Counted from the stretch's first letter, positions 25,259-35,905 are shown. The stretch: 64,000 nucleotides of DNA from Methanobacteriota archaeon (GCA_023399215.1 JAEWQJ010000022.1:62001-126000); one strand, 5' to 3'. Notes: generated by a model not told the origin, from the sequence alone. A program made the numbers and translations.

Positions 25259-27778
25259 TTATTTTGATTCTGGAATTTTCACCTCTACCTTGTTCCCTTC
25301 CAAGACGTCCTTTTCCGTTACCTGGATTTCTGAAACTGTTACATTTCCTCCTGCTTTCAGGGAATAAGTCGACAGAGCATTGACTCCATCTGCTTTATTT
25401 TCGGTCGAGTAAGGTACGGTTATTTCAAATGAACCGTTTTTATCTGACGTTACTTCATTCTGATATGTGAATTTTCGACCTGTGTTTGATTTGAGCTCAA
25501 GGGTCGCAGTAATGTTTTGTCCTGGGTCTGCAGTACCTGAAAGCCTGGCTCCGGAGACAAACTCGAATATCTTTACGTCACTAGTCGTGTCATTATCTTC
25601 CTCAGGTGCAGTAGTTTCATGGACAAGCCTCAGGTTTCCGAGATTTGATCCGTCAAGTTGATGAAGCTTGTATATTTCGGTTTCCGTGTATTCCTTCTTA
25701 GCAGTTGCAATGGTTTGAAGCCCACCGTTTCCGTTGACGGTTTGAACATTTAGATACTTGCTTATGTTCTCACCTGCAAGCTTAACAATAGACCCAAATT
25801 TGCCGCCTGCCATCAGATTGTCGGTTATTACATATTTTACTTTGAGCTTTTCCATAATTGTCTTTGCGTCTTTCTCGGAGTTCGTTAAGAAGAAATGTGC
25901 AGAATCGTCTACACCGGTCTGGAAGTTGTTTGAAACTGCAGGCCTTTTAGCCTGATAAACGATCCAGTTTCCGTAGTCCCACCAGCTCAAAACTCCATAT
26001 TCGGGGGTTCCGGAAGGATCAAGGTAGTAAGAAGTTTCAGAGCTCGAGGCTCCAAGCCAGGTGAGAGAGTCCTTCCAGACAGGATCAATCAAGCCGTCAT
26101 CTTTTGCAAAAGCAACTCCTGCCCAAATACAGGGTATAAATACAAGCCCTATCAGTACCAGAGATGAGACAATTTTGAAGTAGTCGGGTTGAGAATTCTG
26201 TTTTGAGCCTGAGGAATTAATTTTCAATTTTGATTTTGTTTTTGACTTTGTTTCTTTTTCGGACTTTTTTGACTTTGTTTCTTTTTCTGACCTGGATGCA
26301 AACATTGCATTATTCCCGTGGGTCGGAACAGACTTCACCAGTTTTTGTACTTCGGTCTCAAAGTCAAAGGAATCCAGTAAAACCCAAAGTAAGTATGAGG
26401 TAAGTATTGCTGCGTTTACTGCGAACAGATATGAAAAACGCCTCTGAGAGAGCATTAAATATGCGAAAAAGACCGACCATAAAAGGAAAAAAACTCCTTC
26501 AGGCTTTGATTTTTCACCTCTCCACTCGAGGCCAAGCAGGAAAAACCCTCCCAGAGCGGTAAGGAAACAAAGCCCGAGACTTCCCAGTATTAGCGAAAAA
26601 GTCAGTTTTCCCTCTGAAGTTAAAAATATTGGCAGAGCTTCGGAAATCGTGCTTATGTATTCGCCTTTTCCGAGGAAGAAATTCATTCCTTCAATTACAA
26701 AAGCATATGACTCGGCAGAAAATGTCCTTAGGAACAGAAGACCAGCGACGGAGATCAGTATTAAGACGGCTGGATAGTACTTCCAGTCCAGACCTTTTTT
26801 CGAGATATATAGGGAAAAGCCCCAAAGGATTAAGGTTCCGACTAGCATGCTGAACACATAGAATACCTGGAACCAGGAAAGATACATCGCACTCATTTCC
26901 AGGCCCGGACGCAAGGCTCCTGCTGACAGGGGAATGGTAAAGAGAAGCGTTGCAAGAAGAGCTACAGTAGAGCATATAAGAAGATAGTCGGAGTTTTTCT
27001 CGGCCTTAAGGTCAATTATTGTCTGTATGAATGCGTAAAGTACAATAAAGCTTACAAAGACAAGGGCTCCTATCCATGTGTAAATCAGAAGTGCAAAGAA
27101 TAGTCCAGATGCTCCTGCGAAAGCTAACGATTTTATTAGTTTCTTATCAGAAGAGATATTTTTGAAAGAAGTCAGGGAAAGGGAGCCTTTTCTTGCCCAT
27201 TTTAAAGCAAGTATGAAACATGCATAAGCTGAGGTTGAGAGGAGAGTTTCAGCTACGTGATGGTCAACTGCTCCAAACCGGGATACATAGACATGAGCTG
27301 GAATCACTGCAAAAACTAAGGCCCCAAGAAGTGCGGTTTTTCGGTCAAATATCGCAGCAGCTGCTATATACAGTGGAATTATTGTCAGGACTCCCAAAAG
27401 CACTGGCAGCAAGGCTCCTGCAAATTCTGTGGTATACAAATCAGGGCTGCCCCCTCCCAGAACTTTTGCAAGCAGTGCACCTAAAAAGTCAAAAAAAGGT
27501 GGCCATCCAACCTCAAACCCCGCAGGATAATTAATATAAGAATCGAAATTAAGGGGATGTGGAAAATTGAAAGTTGTATATAAAATGCGCCGCATATGGT
27601 AGAAACTATCATATCCCATAAGATTTATGCTTCCGTTTGCAGTAGCGGTGGAATATGAGATCATGCGCATGAGAAAAGCAACCAATGCAACTGCAATCAA
27701 AGAAATAATACCGAATTTTAATCTATGAGCGGGCCGTTTTGCCACCGGACATCCCATGCCTTTGTTCGTAGTAATCAT
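25259..27778 (-). CDS. aglB: Oligosaccharyltransferase AglB (STT3 family)
   Basis: Transfers lipid-linked oligosaccharide to Asn-X-Ser/Thr of exported proteins, on the outer face of the membrane. 839 aa. N-terminal TM helix, first acidic motif in GYDSFYH (about residue 55), GAVDHHVAETL (second Asp motif), about a dozen TM segments, then the soluble domain with the STT3 hallmark WWDYGNW (about residue 598). A Lys/Ser-rich linker (KSKKSEKETKSKTKSK) lies between membrane and soluble parts, and a beta-sandwich-like tail ends the protein. The S-layer is a likely substrate. Divergent from the glycan-assembly island to its right. Confidence 0.95.
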   Translation of the reverse strand: MITTNKGMGCPVAKRPAHRLKFGIISLIAVALVAFLMRMISYSTATANGSINLMGYDSFYHMRRILYTTFNFPHPLNFDSYINYPAGFEVGWPPFFDFLGALLAKVLGGGSPDLYTTEFAGALLPVLLGVLTIIPLYIAAAAIFDRKTALLGALVFAVIPAHVYVSRFGAVDHHVAETLLSTSAYACFILALKWARKGSLSLTSFKNISSDKKLIKSLAFAGASGLFFALLIYTWIGALVFVSFIVLYAFIQTIIDLKAEKNSDYLLICSTVALLATLLFTIPLSAGALRPGLEMSAMYLSWFQVFYVFSMLVGTLILWGFSLYISKKGLDWKYYPAVLILISVAGLLFLRTFSAESYAFVIEGMNFFLGKGEYISTISEALPIFLTSEGKLTFSLILGSLGLCFLTALGGFFLLGLEWRGEKSKPEGVFFLLWSVFFAYLMLSQRRFSYLFAVNAAILTSYLLWVLLDSFDFETEVQKLVKSVPTHGNNAMFASRSEKETKSKKSEKETKSKTKSKLKINSSGSKQNSQPDYFKIVSSLVLIGLVFIPCIWAGVAFAKDDGLIDPVWKDSLTWLGASSSETSYYLDPSGTPEYGVLSWWDYGNWIVYQAKRPAVSNNFQTGVDDSAHFFLTNSEKDAKTIMEKLKVKYVITDNLMAGGKFGSIVKLAGENISKYLNVQTVNGNGGLQTIATAKKEYTETEIYKLHQLDGSNLGNLRLVHETTAPEEDNDTTSDVKIFEFVSGARLSGTADPGQNITATLELKSNTGRKFTYQNEVTSDKNGSFEITVPYSTENKADGVNALSTYSLKAGGNVTVSEIQVTEKDVLEGNKVEVKIPESK

Positions 27779-27813
27779 CTCTTTCAGTTTTTAACTTTTG
27801 AATTCATTGCACT

Positions 27814-27888
27814 TTTGAGTATCTTATCTTTGATAGTTTTTGAATATTTTATCTTTGATAGTTTTTGAATATCTTATCTTTGATAGTA
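27814..27888. repeat. Three tandem copies of a 25-bp unit
   Basis: TTTGARTATYTTATCTTTGATAGTT three times at 27814-27838, 27839-27863 and 27864-27888, about 36 bp upstream of aglB. They may overlap its promoter. Confidence 0.93.
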
Positions 27889-28145
27889 GTTAATTAATAT
27901 AATAACTTTAAGGTTGTTTTACGATCTAAATGGTATCGTGAGTACTTTTAAAAGGTATAACCGTAGACTGTAGCCCGATTACTGAGTTTGTCCAGTTTAG
28001 ACAAGTGTATTAAATGAGAGTAAATGAAACTAAATAGCACTAAAGTTATGCTTAAATGCCTCAATTTTTATAGAGTAGAATTTATTTCGTTACCGAATAA
28101 ATAACACTAAAGCGACACTTAAAGTGAGGGTTAGCTGTTTTAAGT

Positions 28146-28245
28146 AAGGTCAAAGTTAACTGTATTAAGTAAGGTCAAGGTGAACTATTTTAATCAAGGT
28201 CAAGGTGAACTATTTTAATCGAGGTCAAGGTGAACTTTAGGAAGT
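28146..28245. repeat. Four tandem copies of a second 25-bp unit
   Basis: AAGGTCAAGGTGAACTATTTTAATC and variants, four copies without gaps, in the 849-bp gap between divergent aglB and the first glycosyltransferase (27779-28627). The gap has no gene. Confidence 0.92.
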
Positions 28246-28284
28246 AATTGATGAATCCTCCTGTTATCCAAGAATCATCTCGCG

Positions 28285-28358
28285 ATCTAATGAAGCACTT
28301 CATCTGGGAAGTGTTATATATATCTAATGAACCATCTCATCTGGAAAGTATCATATGT
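28285..28358. repeat. Imperfect 37-bp direct repeat
   Basis: Two adjacent copies beginning ATCTAATGAA (28285-28321 and 28322-28358), each containing CATCTGG followed by AAGT, upstream of the glycan island. Confidence 0.75.
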
Positions 28359-28627
28359 CCCTACGGTTGATATACAATTTTCAATATATTTATAATCGTT
28401 GAGCTTAATGAATTGTTGAAATCTTGCAGGAAATCGGGTATTATTAATCGTAAATCAGATCCACCGATAACTTTTATATTGATAGTTCAAGGATATATAA
28501 GAAATTTCAAATTATAAAAACGTGACACGACACTCTTCCCACTCATGGGGGGCTCGATGTTTACATTTATAATAAAATTAGCTTTTTATCTGCATTTGTT
28601 TAAACCCCTGAAAAAAGTGAGAAATCG

Positions 28628-29725
28628 ATGAAAATAGCTATATTTCATGATTATTTTGGAGCCATTGGCGGTGGAGAGAAACTTGTTCTCATGCTCGCAA
28701 AATATTTCAACGCCGATATTATCACTACTGACTTGAATATGGAGTCAGTAGAAAAGATGGGGTATTCCAACATACGAATAATCAGCCTGGGAAAAACCCC
28801 AAAAATACCTCCTTTGAAGCAGATTTTCGCATCATTTTATTTTGCAGCCTGTGATTTTTCAAAGGAATACGATTTTTTCATTTTTTCAGGAAACTGGGCA
28901 TATTTTGCGGCAAAGAAACATAAGCCCAACCTGTATTACTGCCATACTCCTACACGAGCTTTCTATGACCTTTACGAGACCTTTATCAGTAGGCAACCCC
29001 TCTGGATTTCTATCTTCTTCCGGATATGGGTCAGGCTTCACAGGCCAATTTCGGAATACTACCTTTCCCATGTATGTAAAATCGTAACTAACTCTAAAAA
29101 TACCTTAACAAGAATCAAAAAGTATTTCCACAGGGATGCTGAAGTTATCTACCCCCCTGTCGAAACTTCAAAATTTACCTGTAAAGAATATGGAGACTTC
29201 TGGCTTTCAGTAAACCGGCTCTATCCTGAAAAACGAGTGGAAATTCAAATTGACGCATTCAGAAAAATGCCCGAAGAAAAGCTTGTCATTGTTGGGGGAT
29301 ACTCCAAAGGAGATCACGCAAAAAGTTATGCAAAAAATATTCTTGACAACTTACCTGAAAACGTGAAGGTTCTTGGGGAAGTTTCTGAGACGGAATTACT
29401 TGACCTTTATTCCCGCTGTAGAGGTTTTATCTGCACTGCCATGGATGAGGATTTCGGGATGACACCTGTTGAAGCTATGGCAAGTGGAAAACCTGTAGTA
29501 GCTGTAAATGAAGGCGGATTTAAGGAAACTGTAGTCGACGGGAAAACCGGCATGTTTGTGGAAGCAGATATTCAAAATATAATCAGTGCAGTAAAGAATA
29601 TCTCGAAAAACCCATCAAGCTATGGAAATGAATGTTTTAAAAGAGCAGCTATGTTTGACATCTCTATTTTTGAAAATAGTATGAAAAAAAATGTTGCTTG
29701 CGAAGATTGTTTTTGTGATAAATGA
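28628..29725 (+). CDS. GT4 glycosyltransferase (WbaZ-like)
   Basis: 365 aa, GT-B fold family 4, retaining sugar transfer to a lipid-linked or growing chain at the cytoplasmic face. N-terminal HDYFGAIGGGEK loop; C-terminal donor domain with SVNRLYPEKR and the EX7E motif EDFGMTPVE followed by ASGKPVVAVNEGG. Resembles mannosyltransferases of O-antigen clusters; donor and acceptor unknown. It is the first gene of a unidirectional series with the ABC exporter. Confidence 0.88.
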   Translation: MKIAIFHDYFGAIGGGEKLVLMLAKYFNADIITTDLNMESVEKMGYSNIRIISLGKTPKIPPLKQIFASFYFAACDFSKEYDFFIFSGNWAYFAAKKHKPNLYYCHTPTRAFYDLYETFISRQPLWISIFFRIWVRLHRPISEYYLSHVCKIVTNSKNTLTRIKKYFHRDAEVIYPPVETSKFTCKEYGDFWLSVNRLYPEKRVEIQIDAFRKMPEEKLVIVGGYSKGDHAKSYAKNILDNLPENVKVLGEVSETELLDLYSRCRGFICTAMDEDFGMTPVEAMASGKPVVAVNEGGFKETVVDGKTGMFVEADIQNIISAVKNISKNPSSYGNECFKRAAMFDISIFENSMKKNVACEDCFCDK

Positions 29726-29813
29726 CCTCCGGTGATCAGATTATTTCTCAAAAATTTCTCAAAAAATATAATATTCTTCCGTCCCGGTGAAGTAATAATC
29801 AGGAGATAGTAAT

Positions 29814-30581
29814 TTGAATATAGGTTTAATTCTTGAATTAGCAAAAAGAGATATTACTGAAAAATACTCAGGGTCTACTTTAGGAGCTTTGTGGAACTTC
29901 ATTTATCCACTTGTGGATATTTTTATATTTACCGTCATATTTGCTAATCTTATGGGATCGCGTTTGCCTGGCTCGTCTTCAGTCTACGCGTATGGATTCT
30001 ATCTAACTTCTGGTGTAATTGCATGGAATGCTTTTTCGAATACTGTTACAAGGACATCTAGTGTTTTTTTAGACAAGAAATATATCATATCCAAAGTTAA
30101 GGTTGATCTTTCCTCATTTCCTCTCTATATTGCTGTTTCGGAGAGTATTACTTATGTTGTGACAATGGGAATATTCCTGTTTTTACTTCTGATCAGTGGG
30201 TATGGAGTAAGCCGTGTAATTTTATTAGTTCCGTTTATATATATTGTCCAGCAGATCTTCGCTTATTCCCTTGGATTTTTTATTGGAATATTTGTTGTCT
30301 TCATAAGGGACTTAAAAGAAGTTGTAGGAATTGTACTTAAGATCTGGTTTTGGTTTACCCCAATTGTATATCTTTATGACGTACTCCCAGAGTTTGTAAA
30401 AAAACTCATGAATTATAATCCGGCGTTTTCATTTATTCACTTATATCAAACTATATTCATATACAAAGAAATTCCGAGTTTAAAGCCTATTTTATATCTG
30501 CTCTTGTTAAGTCTTGTAATTCTATTCTTTGCAGAGATTATCTTCAAAAAACTAGAAAAAGATATTCGAGATTTCATATAA
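29814..30581 (+). CDS. Polysaccharide ABC exporter permease (Wzm/TagG type)
   Basis: 255 aa ABC-2 membrane protein with about six hydrophobic helices and the N-terminal amphipathic REITEKY/GALWNFIYPLVDIF-like stretch typical of Wzm. It should form the channel for lipid-linked glycan with the ATPase encoded next. The TTG start is supported by AGGAG at 29801-29805. The stop is 25 bp before the ATPase gene. Confidence 0.9.
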   Translation: MNIGLILELAKRDITEKYSGSTLGALWNFIYPLVDIFIFTVIFANLMGSRLPGSSSVYAYGFYLTSGVIAWNAFSNTVTRTSSVFLDKKYIISKVKVDLSSFPLYIAVSESITYVVTMGIFLFLLLISGYGVSRVILLVPFIYIVQQIFAYSLGFFIGIFVVFIRDLKEVVGIVLKIWFWFTPIVYLYDVLPEFVKKLMNYNPAFSFIHLYQTIFIYKEIPSLKPILYLLLLSLVILFFAEIIFKKLEKDIRDFI

Positions 30582-30606
30582 TTAAAATCACAAGTTGTGA
30601 CTCAAT

Positions 30607-31869
30607 ATGATCAAAGTATCAGGTGTTTCAAAAAAGTTCAAGTTGTATCATACACCCACTGACAGACTAAAAGAGAAAATCTTAAAGAAAAAATACCATA
30701 GAGAGATCACCGCATTAGAAAATATTTCTTTTGAAGTGAAGGAAGGACAAACTCTCGGGATAGTAGGGCAGAACGGAGCTGGCAAATCGACTCTATTAAA
30801 GGTACTTTCTGGTGTTATGCTTCCTGACGAGGGCTTGATAGAAGTAGACGGAAAAATCACCGGTTTACTTGAACTGGGAACAGGTTTTGATCAAGAACTT
30901 ACAGGCATTGAAAACATATTCATGAATGGGACATTCCTAGGAATGGATAAAAACGAAATTGAAAAGAAAAAAGACGAGATTATTGATTTCACAGAGCTTG
31001 GGGATTTTATTTATGACCCGATCAAAACATACTCGTCGGGTATGCTTATGAGGCTTGCGTTCTCAATAGCAATGCATGCAGAACCAAAGTGTTTTTTGGT
31101 AGATGAAGCGCTCTCTGTCGGAGACGCATATTTTCAGCAAAAATGCATGAGAAAGATTCTGGAATTTAAAAACAGTGGTGGATCCATTATTTTTGTATCT
31201 CACGACATGAATGCTGTAAAAATTGTATGTGATTCAGCAATGTTATTAGATCATGGTCATATACTTAGTTCCGGCGACCCAAAAGATATAATTGATTATT
31301 ATCATGGAATGATTTTGCAAAAAGCACACATGGGAGATACAGAAGTAAAAGTATATGACATAAACGATACGAAAGATTGTACAGGTCGAAAAAATCCGAA
31401 TGCTTCAACAGGGGAAGTTGAACTTATTTCCTTTAAAATTCTGAACTCAAAAAACGAGGAAATATTATACATTGAGAGTGAGCAGGTAATTAAAGTTATA
31501 TATCAAGTCAAGGCCTTAAAAGAATTATCTGATCCTCACTTTGGCCTTCACGTTAGAAACAATCTAGGTGTATCAGTATTTGAAACAAATACATATTGTA
31601 GTGGCATTAAAACTTTTACTCTAAAAAAAGGGCAGATTGCAGAACTAACATGGGAATTCTTTATTCCACTCTCGGCAGGAGACTATTCATTCTCTGTTGG
31701 TGTGGCAAATAAGGGATACGGAAAAGATGCTTTTGAAGAATATTTACTTATGGCTCACGATATAGAGGTTTTAAAAGTAATTCCTAATGATAGTGCAATT
31801 ATCTATACCGGAGTTTTCAATATGAAACCAAAAATAAAAATTCAAGAAGAGTCCGGTAAAGAGTTATAA
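30607..31869 (+). CDS. Polysaccharide ABC exporter ATPase with carbohydrate-binding tail (Wzt type)
   Basis: 420 aa. Nucleotide-binding domain 1-240: Walker A GQNGAGKST, signature YSSGMLMRL, Walker B CFLVDEALSVGD, switch SHDMN. Residues about 265-410 form a beta-sandwich tail (GEVELISFKILNS through YTGVFNMKPKI) like the Wzt C-terminal domain that recognises a modified glycan end before export. Many Wzt-like ATPases lack this tail, so its presence points to a terminal cap being read. Paired with the permease upstream and the methyltransferase downstream. Confidence 0.92.
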   Translation: MIKVSGVSKKFKLYHTPTDRLKEKILKKKYHREITALENISFEVKEGQTLGIVGQNGAGKSTLLKVLSGVMLPDEGLIEVDGKITGLLELGTGFDQELTGIENIFMNGTFLGMDKNEIEKKKDEIIDFTELGDFIYDPIKTYSSGMLMRLAFSIAMHAEPKCFLVDEALSVGDAYFQQKCMRKILEFKNSGGSIIFVSHDMNAVKIVCDSAMLLDHGHILSSGDPKDIIDYYHGMILQKAHMGDTEVKVYDINDTKDCTGRKNPNASTGEVELISFKILNSKNEEILYIESEQVIKVIYQVKALKELSDPHFGLHVRNNLGVSVFETNTYCSGIKTFTLKKGQIAELTWEFFIPLSAGDYSFSVGVANKGYGKDAFEEYLLMAHDIEVLKVIPNDSAIIYTGVFNMKPKIKIQEESGKEL

Positions 31870-31971
31870 GCATTATTCAGTAAGGAACTATAGTGTTTTT
31901 GATTAAATCAATAATTTTTCTGTTGAAACAGATGCCGAAAATGAACATGCTATCTTAAGGAATAAAAGACG

Positions 31972-31991
31972 TAGATAGATAGATAGATAGA
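31972..31991. repeat. (TAGA)5 microsatellite
   Basis: Five exact TAGA units between the exporter ATPase and the methyltransferase gene; a site where strand slippage is likely. Confidence 0.9.
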
Positions 31992-32097
31992 CGTAACTTC
32001 GGATTAACAGACCTCATGCCATATCTAATAAACATACACTATGGAAAATTTTAGAAAATGATCCATATAAATAATTAAGTTCATTGAGGAATCTAAA

Positions 32098-33447
32098 TTG
32101 GATACACTGGAAATTAAGGACGACGAGGTAGATATCGAGAAGATCATGGAAAAAATCCGTGAGAACATAGATAAGAGAAAAAAAGAGGGTATTTATACAG
32201 AAAATGAACCGGAAATAATGAGTGAAACATTTTTTGCAGCTTCCCCTATAAAAAGAGATATTCCTGAAGGTCTTGAATTTATAAATTATTGTGATATCTG
32301 CAATGAAAGTTATACAATAAGTTCTCATCGTCCATTCACAGGAAAATTTCTTGTAGAAGGAAGAAAAATGGTTCACGGAGAGGTCCGGAGATATGTTGAT
32401 CCAGTTTTCCAAAAACAAAGAAAATTTAATTTTGGCGTTGCAGATGTGGTTAAAGATTTAAAAACTGATGTAGAAAATTTGAACACTGATTTTGAACGTC
32501 TAAATGTCGATTCAAAAAGTTTAAAAATTGATGTTAAATCTTTGAAAACAGATGCAGGGTATTTAAAAACCGAGCTTGAGCATGTAAAAGTAAATTCTTC
32601 CCAAAATATCAAATCCGAAGTTAATAGCGTTATTTCTGCAATTGATTTGGACCTGAATAACAAAATCTGGCTTAACAGTGTGCTTGAGAACCGCTTAAAA
32701 AAAAACTTGCAGAATCATAAGGTACAGAAACCTGAAAACAATGAATCTGAAAACAATGAATCTGAAATAAATTATTACGCATTTGAAGAACGGTTCAGAG
32801 GCTCAAGGGATCACATTCAACAACATCAAAAAGCGTTTTTAGATTATTTCAAGGATTGTAAAAATGTGTTGGATATCGGTTGTGGAAGAGGGGAATTTCT
32901 GGAACTAGCCAGACAGAACAATATCGTTGCGAAGGGAATAGATATCAATGAAGATATGGTTAGTTTCTGCAAATCAAAAGGTTTTAATGTAGAGTTAAAG
33001 GATGCAATTGAAACCCTTCAAACTATGGAAGACAAAAGCCTGGATGGAATTTTCATCAGTCAGGTAGTTGAACATCTGGCTCCTAACTATCTTATCAAAA
33101 TGCTAAACCTTTGCAACAAGAAACTTAAGTATGGTTTTTATTTAATAGTAGAAACTGTAAATCCCCTGTCGTTCTTTTCTTTTACCAATTTTTATATTGA
33201 TTTTACTCATATAAAACCAGTACATCCCGAGACACTCAAGTTTTTATTAAGTGCCGTTAATTTTCGCGAGATTGAAACGAAATTTATTTCTCCTGTTCCG
33301 GACAGTATGAGATTAAAGAAGTTACCAGACTTTGATGACCTAAAAGATAGAGAGAAAGTCCTGTTTGAAACTTATAATCAAAACGTCAATATGTTAAACA
33401 ACACTTTATACGGAGCACAGGATTATGCGGTCATCGGAAAAAAATGA
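32098..33447 (+). CDS. Coiled-coil SAM methyltransferase (WbdD-like organisation)
   Basis: 449 aa. The N-terminal 1-110 segment includes SISSHRPF-type and RRYVDPVFQKQ motifs shared with the large methyltransferase at 36.6 kb. Residues 121-162 are six uninterrupted heptads, each starting Leu-Lys or Leu-Asn (LKTDVEN, LNTDFER, LNVDSKS and on), a near-perfect coiled coil. The class I methyltransferase domain starts near 255 with VLDIGCGRGEFLEL and GIDINEDM. Likely methylates a glycan end or intermediate. The TTG start has TGAGGA seven bases upstream. It directly follows the Wzm/Wzt pair. Confidence 0.85.
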   Translation: MDTLEIKDDEVDIEKIMEKIRENIDKRKKEGIYTENEPEIMSETFFAASPIKRDIPEGLEFINYCDICNESYTISSHRPFTGKFLVEGRKMVHGEVRRYVDPVFQKQRKFNFGVADVVKDLKTDVENLNTDFERLNVDSKSLKIDVKSLKTDAGYLKTELEHVKVNSSQNIKSEVNSVISAIDLDLNNKIWLNSVLENRLKKNLQNHKVQKPENNESENNESEINYYAFEERFRGSRDHIQQHQKAFLDYFKDCKNVLDIGCGRGEFLELARQNNIVAKGIDINEDMVSFCKSKGFNVELKDAIETLQTMEDKSLDGIFISQVVEHLAPNYLIKMLNLCNKKLKYGFYLIVETVNPLSFFSFTNFYIDFTHIKPVHPETLKFLLSAVNFREIETKFISPVPDSMRLKKLPDFDDLKDREKVLFETYNQNVNMLNNTLYGAQDYAVIGKK

Positions 33448-33513
33448 GGGACTAAATAACGTTTGAATTATTATCATAATTTTATGTTATGTGAGATCTG
33501 GGGATAAATTACT

Positions 33514-34683
33514 ATGAAACTAGCGTTTGTAACTCCTTGGTACGGGAACATTCCTGGCGGAGCAGAAAGTGAATGCAGAAGGACAGTTGAAAACCTGCAA
33601 AAACACGGCATTGAAGTTGAAATACTTACTACTTGCGTCAAAGAATTCTTGAGTGATTGGAGCACTGATTTTTATGAAGAGGGGATTTATAATTTAAATG
33701 GGGTCAGTATACACAGATTTTCAGTGAGAAAAAGAGATACTGCCCGTTTTGATAAAATAAACTATAAACTTATGCGCGGTCTTGAGATATCTCCCGATGA
33801 AGAGAAAACGTTTATGCGGGAAATGGTTAACAGCCCCGGCCTCTATTCTTATATTGCTGAACATGGTGCAGATTACGATTACTTTTTATTTATTCCATAT
33901 ATGTTCGGTACGACTTACTATGGATCCTGTATACACCCTGAAAAATCAGTTATAATTCCATGCCTTCATGATGAAAGCTACGCTTACCTGAATATTTATA
34001 AGACTATGTTTGAAAATGTCAAAGGCATTATTTTTCATGCATCTCCTGAAAAAATATTAGCGAATCATCTTTATAACCTAAATAACATGCAGACTGTTTT
34101 AGGAGAAGGAATTGATATGGATTTTGTGTATAATCCAGACCGATTCCGGGAGAAATACGGCATTAAAACTGACTTCATTCTTTACGCAGGAAGGAAAGAA
34201 GCCGGGAAAAATGTTCCTCTTCTAATTGATCTTTTTGCCAGATACAAAAAGCATAGAAAGAATGAATTAAAGCTCGTTCTTATTGGTAGTGGAACAATAG
34301 AAATACCCTCTGAAAGTAGAAATGACATTATTGATCTGGGGTTTGTACCACTTCAGGATAAGTATGACGCATATGCAGCGGCTACTTTTTTGTGTCAGCC
34401 TTCTTTGAATGAAAGTTTTTCTATTGTAATAATGGAGTCATGGTTATGTAAATCCCCTGTACTGGTACACGGGGATTGCGCCGTAACTAAAGACCACTGT
34501 ATCAAATGTAATGGTGGACTTTATTTTAATGACTATTATGAATTTGAAGGGTGCCTCGATTTCTATCTGGGAAACCCTGCCATTAGAAAGATTATGGCTG
34601 AGAACGGGATGTCGTACGTTATTGAAAATTTTAGCTGGGATAAAATTGTAGAAAAATATATTGAATTTTTAGGGAGCCTTTGA
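33514..34683 (+). CDS. GT4 glycosyltransferase, module 1 first copy
   Basis: 389 aa GT-B enzyme. N-terminal TPWYGNIPGGAES glycine-rich loop; donor-binding part with LYAGRKEAGKN and the EX7E motif ESFSIVIME, followed by KSPVLVHGDCAVTKDHC. Strongly similar along its length to the 389-aa enzyme at 40019, so the two are duplicates. The next gene starts at its stop. Sugar specificity unknown. Confidence 0.88.
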   Translation: MKLAFVTPWYGNIPGGAESECRRTVENLQKHGIEVEILTTCVKEFLSDWSTDFYEEGIYNLNGVSIHRFSVRKRDTARFDKINYKLMRGLEISPDEEKTFMREMVNSPGLYSYIAEHGADYDYFLFIPYMFGTTYYGSCIHPEKSVIIPCLHDESYAYLNIYKTMFENVKGIIFHASPEKILANHLYNLNNMQTVLGEGIDMDFVYNPDRFREKYGIKTDFILYAGRKEAGKNVPLLIDLFARYKKHRKNELKLVLIGSGTIEIPSESRNDIIDLGFVPLQDKYDAYAAATFLCQPSLNESFSIVIMESWLCKSPVLVHGDCAVTKDHCIKCNGGLYFNDYYEFEGCLDFYLGNPAIRKIMAENGMSYVIENFSWDKIVEKYIEFLGSL

Positions 34684-34685
34684 AA

Positions 34686-35735
34686 ATGGAGATTCACCAG
34701 ATCTTACCAACAATTTCTCCAGGAGATGCCATAGGCAATGAAGTCCGGGAAATTAAAAGCGTCCTGAATGAATGGGGATATAAATCCGAAATCTATGCTC
34801 AAAATATACATCCTGGAATTGACGCAAAAAATTATACCGAATATAAGAAGGTTTCTTCAAGAGAAAACATATTAATTTTTCACTTTTCCATCGGTTCCGA
34901 AGTTTCGGAATTTGTTGCAAAACTTCCCGACAAAAAGATAATGGTTTACCATAATATTACCCCACCTGAATATTTTATTGGAGTCAACGAGACTCTTGTA
35001 AACTTACTGGAAAATGGGAAAAAGGAACTCATGTCACTTGTTGACCACATAGACCTTGCTGTTGGCGTTTCCGAATTCAACAGACTGGAACTTCAAAAAA
35101 TGGGATTTAAAAATACCGATGTTTTACCTATAATAGTGGACTTTAATGAATACAGAAACCCAAACGAAAAATTGCTGTCGAAATATAATGACGATTTTGT
35201 GAATCTCTTATTTGTGGGGAGAGTAACCCCACATAAAAGACAGGAAGATATAATAAAAATATTTTATTATTATAAACGTATTAACCCAAAATCAAGGCTT
35301 TTCCTGGCCGGCAGCTATGAAGGCTGTGAAATTTATTCAGATTATTTGAAAAAGCTGATCCAGGACTTAAATCTAAAAGATGTTCATTTATTAGGTAAGA
35401 TCAAATTTAACGACCTGATTTCTTACTATAAACTAGCTGATGTTTTTATCTGTATGAGTGAACATGAAGGCTTTTGTGTTCCTGTACTGGAAAGTATGCA
35501 CTTTGAAGTTCCAATTATAGCGTACAACTCTACAGCTATCCCCTTCACTCTTGAGAATACGGGAATTCTGGTTAACAAAAAGAATTATTGTGAAATTGCT
35601 GAGATGGTAAATTTATTGGTAGAGGATGAAAGACTGCGATCAATTATTGTCAAGAAACAGAAAGGTAGATTGGATGATTTCAAAAGAGAAAAAATAATCA
35701 CCCAGTTTGAAAGAATATTATCCAAAGTGAAGTAA
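34686..35735 (+). CDS. GT4 glycosyltransferase, module 1 second gene
   Basis: 349 aa. Begins MEIHQILPTISPGDAIGNEV, a signature shared with the damaged copy at 41.2 kb. C-terminal donor domain with FVGRVTPHKRQED and EX7E EGFCVPVLE. An in-frame TTG at 34680 overlaps the previous stop, but the ATG at 34686 has better spacing to GGGAG. Coupled to the upstream glycosyltransferase. Intact, unlike its paralogue in module 2. Confidence 0.88.
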   Translation: MEIHQILPTISPGDAIGNEVREIKSVLNEWGYKSEIYAQNIHPGIDAKNYTEYKKVSSRENILIFHFSIGSEVSEFVAKLPDKKIMVYHNITPPEYFIGVNETLVNLLENGKKELMSLVDHIDLAVGVSEFNRLELQKMGFKNTDVLPIIVDFNEYRNPNEKLLSKYNDDFVNLLFVGRVTPHKRQEDIIKIFYYYKRINPKSRLFLAGSYEGCEIYSDYLKKLIQDLNLKDVHLLGKIKFNDLISYYKLADVFICMSEHEGFCVPVLESMHFEVPIIAYNSTAIPFTLENTGILVNKKNYCEIAEMVNLLVEDERLRSIIVKKQKGRLDDFKREKIITQFERILSKVK

Positions 35736-35905
35736 CAAGGTGAATATTAAAAATAAGCTAAGTTTTGTAGTCTAGCATTACGGCCTGGAAGTTAACGAAG
35801 GTACCGAATTCCACTACAAGCTTGCATTTGAATATTTATCTTGCATTAGGCAGGTCAACATTTAATTCATATATTTTTTTGATGTTTTGCTTTTAAAGTA
35901 ATGTT